From Dehalococcoidia bacterium (GTDB taxonomy: Bacteria; Chloroflexota; Dehalococcoidia; GIF9; AB-539-J10): 13,625 bases of DNA. The stretch is from NCBI GenBank assembly GCA_030669525.1, contig DAOVDO010000006.1, forward strand, positions 1 through 13,625, given 5' to 3'. Shown piece after piece: positions 13,475 through 13,625 of this stretch (its first letter is position 1; every line of letters begins with the position of its first letter). Both the position numbers and the translations under genes were made by a program. Under the pieces are notes generated by a model. That model worked only from the letters and a program-made list of their open reading frames with translations, made no database searches and was not told the origin of the DNA.

Positions 13475-13550
13475 GGGCGGTTAGCTCAGTGGTTAGAGCG
13501 CCTGTTTTACACACAGGAGGTCAGAGGTTCAAGTCCTCTACTGCCCACCA
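13475..13550 (+). tRNA. tRNA-Val (anticodon TAC)
   Basis: Cloverleaf of 76 nt: acceptor GGGCGGT/ACTGCCC, D-stem GCTC/GAGC, anticodon stem CCTGT/ACAGG, loop TTTACAC with anticodon TAC at 13508-13510, T-arm AGAGG-TTCAAGT-CCTCT, discriminator A, encoded CCA (13548-13550). The acceptor and D-arm are nearly identical to those of tRNA-Val(CAC) upstream, and a matching CCCTT/AAGGG hairpin (13456-13472) again sits 2 nt before the mature end. This points to an old local duplication with anticodon divergence. Confidence 0.96.
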
Positions 13551-13575
13551 TAGACCAGCTACGGGGAAACACTGA

Positions 13576-13618
13576 AAAGTTCACAAAGTTCACAAGGGAA
13601 CTGCTTGATAAGTTCCTT
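13576..13618 (+). repeat. Tandem 9-mer and hairpin after the tRNA cluster
   Basis: AAAGTTCAC occurs twice in tandem (13576-13584 and 13585-13593). An inverted repeat GGAACT (13597-13602) / AGTTCC (13611-13616), extendable by a G-U and an A-T pair, follows directly. No T-run is seen before the window ends, so it is not a confirmed terminator. Confidence 0.4.
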
Positions 13619-13625
13619 CAGTCCC

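Noticed and set aside
12927..13514. 195-residue minus-strand open frame across three tRNA genes and the membrane-protein gene
   Set aside because: It is the reverse complement of tRNA sequence; the translated stretch with LAGFEPAASASAG is a well-known spurious product of antisense tRNA regions, and it has no ribosome site or codon bias.
13576..13593. Tandem 9-mer as the start of a CRISPR array or attachment site
   Set aside because: Repeats are adjacent with no spacers, too short, and no cas, integrase or tRNA-end duplication is visible in the window.

Overview
The window looks like a chromosomal segment of an anaerobic bacterium of the Chloroflexota, most likely Dehalococcoidia or a relative. 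This is an inference from gene content, not from a marker gene. The pointers are a short stand-alone core-type methionine synthase, a small cysteine-rich DUF6485-like protein, a THEP1-type NTPase next to an archaemetzincin, and a methylthioadenosine salvage pair. No rRNA, CRISPR array, transposase or phage gene is visible.

Layout. (1) 1-3846, minus strand: a peptide/nickel-type ABC importer transcribed right to left, consisting of a lipoprotein binding protein, a DppB-like permease and a DppC-like permease that runs off the left edge. A good promoter (TTGACA, 17 bp, extended -10) sits in the divergent gap. (2) 3948-9803, plus strand: a long co-directional run of mtnA, a helical protein of unknown function, a Phd-type antitoxin with a PIN toxin, mtnP, a core MetE-like methionine synthase, a DUF6485-like protein, an unlisted 31-residue basic mini-gene, a THEP1-family NTPase and an archaemetzincin. 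From the PIN gene onward many junctions overlap (TAATG or ATGA). (3) 9915-12557: a REC-HD-REC response regulator of the HD-GYP class, a possible 30-residue basic mini-ORF, and a PilT-family ATPase. (4) 12704-13550: tRNA-Val(CAC), a small membrane protein, tRNA-Leu(CAG), tRNA-Arg(GCG) and tRNA-Val(TAC).

How the genes fit together. MtnP phosphorolyses methylthioadenosine and MtnA isomerises the resulting methylthioribose-1-phosphate. The MetE-like protein probably makes methionine, so region 2 is a sulfur and methionine recycling locus. The toxin-antitoxin pair has been inserted inside it, with its own promoter and two palindromic operators, and mtnP now starts inside the toxin stop codon. The downstream NTPase and metallopeptidase set is probably co-transcribed but has no evident biochemical link.

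The observations most worth checking are the doubly coupled 31-residue basic mini-gene, the insertion of the toxin-antitoxin pair with fusion to mtnP translation, the Asp-for-Glu change in the predicted zinc site of the MetE-like protein, the degenerate GYP motif (GFH) in the response regulator, the tRNA-Arg with a GCG anticodon, and the membrane-protein gene ending 2 nt before a tRNA.
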